Shown piece by piece: positions 62,565 to 64,000 of a stretch of 64,000 nt of DNA. Numbering within the stretch: the stretch's first letter is position 1; every line of letters begins with the position of its first letter. The notes beneath the pieces are model-generated. The model worked only from the letters and a program-made list of their open reading frames with translations, did no database searches and was not told the origin of the DNA. This DNA comes from Bugula neritina (Eukaryota; Bryozoa; Gymnolaemata; Cheilostomatida; Bugulidae), in assembly GCA_964035545.1 (NCBI GenBank), contig OZ037766.1, positions 1,855,501 to 1,919,500 of the forward strand, given 5' to 3'. A program made the translations under genes and the position numbers.

Positions 62565-63448
62565 TCAACTTGGACAAGGAGAGCCTATCAAAAAATGCAC
62601 CACATACAATTTCAAACGCAAACATAAATCTAGTCTATGGCCTGAATTATTATAACTTTTACATGCTATGTCATATTGTGGATATCAATTATTAGTTGCT
62701 TATTGAGTTTGGAGTTATGTGTTTTTAATTGTAAAAAACACCCTATTCTGTCACTAATTTATGGATTTCAAACATAGTAGGGTCAAACTTGGTAGGGTCA
62801 ATTCATACAATCATTACTTTGGTCAAATCTTTATATTATGACACCAACCTTTACTTGTTGCATATGCATAAAGAAAGAATGTTTGCTAAAAGCAACTTCT
62901 ATAGCAAAAATGACAATACTTATACCTGAAAGTTCCCAGAATTCAATACTGATCTTATGATGCAAGTTGAAGAAGTATCTACTTTTAAAAGGCTTGTCAC
63001 AGTCCCACAATGCTATGCGGGCATCCACTCTGTTTCCATGACTACGGAATGTTAGTATTCTTAGAATCCCTCGCTTCTGGTGTAATTTCTCGAGAATTTC
63101 CTTTAAGCTGAACTTATTTGTAAAATAGAGCTCGGGGCTTTTGTATTTCTGAGCTAAGTAAGGTCCAAAGGCTGTGGTCCTAAATATGTACTGCAGGTTA
63201 TCAAACCCACGTATACTGTCTGCCGATTTGCCCTTACTGATTTCAATCGGCTTGGTCCCCATGCTATGTTCTCCACCAAGTTTGTTAAAGGCTACGGATA
63301 GCCTGAGAGCTGAAGTATCTGCTAGATTAAGGGTTGGATAATGGGCGTCTCCAACTATAAACTGTATCAACTCGTCTCCATAGGCCCCTCCATAATGTCT
63401 GTATCCAGGATATACTTTACTTAGTTCGTGAAATGATGGCAGAGGCAT
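62565..63448 (-). CDS. Tae4-like (type VI amidase effector 4 fold) protein, probably domesticated and catalytically inactive
   Basis: Main exon 63448-62926 encodes 174 residues, closing at a strong donor GTATAAGT. A candidate last exon from 62584 continues G-SPCPS-stop at 62565. Tae4 enzymes are bacterial type VI secretion amidases that cut peptidoglycan peptides; animals carry domesticated homologues (dae genes) in innate immunity. Matching features in order: PSFHELSKVYP at the N-terminus, ALRLSVAFNKLGG (about 47-59), LQYIFRTTAFGPYLAQKY (about 85-102), KRGILRILTF (about 125-134), RIALWDC (about 144-150) and IEFWEL at the end. The active-site Cys expected just before the first motif is Ser46, and the His expected before the LW motif is Arg144. 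An acceptor-like TTTTAG abuts the ATG, so an upstream exon, perhaps with a signal peptide, may lie outside the window. No signal peptide is visible in the exon. Homology was judged by eye. Confidence 0.58.
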
Positions 63449-63786
63449 CTAAAATCATGGAGTAGAGTTTGATAGTATAAAATAAAGCCATTCCTGAGAA
63501 AATTTAGCAGCATGTGTTTTAGTAATTTTTATTTAAACTTTCATTGGATGATAGATTGAAGGTTTTTATTTTCAAATAAACAGTATGTTTATGGGCTCTA
63601 TGCTTTAAAAGAGCTGCATGGGTTTTACTCAAGTATGGATATTAGTTGTCATTACAAATTGAAGATGTTTTTGTTGGAAGGCAAACTCTGTAAGCATTTT
63701 ACAACTCAAATCTGAAGGAATGAAGTGTATCATGTAATAACATACATGTTATAGCACCTGTGTGCTATAGCAAACAATAAAGCGTA
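63449..63786. other. Upstream flank of the Tae4-like gene, no exon recognised
   Basis: About 340 bp, AT-rich. No plausible signal-peptide exon was found on the minus strand. Confidence 0.4.
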
Positions 63787-64000
63787 GCAGTAAGTACGGT
63801 AGTGTAGAAGTAAGTAGTGTAGAGGTAAGTAGAGTAGAAGTAAGTAGTGTAGAGGTAAGTAGTGTAGAGTTAAGTAGTGTAGAGGTAAGTAGTGTAGAGG
63901 TAAGTAGTGTAGAGGTAAGTAGTGTAGAGGTAAGTAGAGTAGAGGTAAGTAGTGTAGGAGTAAGTAGTGTAGAGGTAAGTAATGTAGAGGTAAGTAGTGT
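63787..64000. repeat. 15-bp minisatellite (AGAGGTAAGTAGTGT), runs off the window
   Basis: About 14 units with few changes, continuing past the right edge. Each plus-strand unit contains GAGGTAAGT, a near-perfect 5' splice-site consensus. Confidence 0.92.

Overview
The window is animal nuclear DNA. It is AT-rich, the genes carry many short exons with GT..AG introns, and the gene content is metazoan: SCPx thiolase-sterol carrier fusion, ankyrin-DHHC palmitoyltransferase, RNase P subunit Rpp14, a SERTA-domain protein. Introns are full of minisatellites, tRNA-like dispersed repeats and AT foldbacks. An invertebrate fits (sponge, cnidarian or lophotrochozoan), but the sequence does not settle the phylum. 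All gene models below were built by hand from splice signals and reading-frame continuity; none rests on transcript data.

Layout. 1-7556 (+): the 3' part of SCP2/SCPx, with a 5.85 kb intron and a stop codon that encodes a peroxisomal SRL terminus. 8798-13805 (-): a complete 10-exon ZDHHC17/13-like ankyrin palmitoyltransferase, tail to tail with SCP2. 14210-16486 (-): a three-exon gene of unknown family. 16.9-20.1 kb: a tRNA-derived SINE copy, an LTR-like block and AT-rich DNA. 20101-56453 (-): one 13-exon ankyrin-repeat gene spread over 36 kb, every exon a multiple of three. Its largest intron holds an oppositely oriented SERTA-domain gene (coding 24879-25292, +) with its own 5' untranslated exon. 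58769-59667 (-): RPP14. 62565-63448 (-): an intron-bearing gene whose protein resembles the Tae4 family of type VI secretion peptidoglycan amidases but lacks the expected catalytic Cys and His.

Repeats dominate the rest. The largest is a 1.2 kb array of a 21-bp unit at 45.7-46.9 kb with signs of a 14-unit higher-order period. Three otherwise different arrays carry a GTAAGT splice-donor-like core. Seven degenerate copies of the last codons and stop of SCP2 make a minisatellite in its 3' UTR.

The strongest lead for something undescribed is the Tae4-like gene at the right edge: a bacterial antibacterial effector fold apparently domesticated by an animal and then stripped of catalytic residues. 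The genes do not form a single pathway; they look like an ordinary run of independent animal loci.
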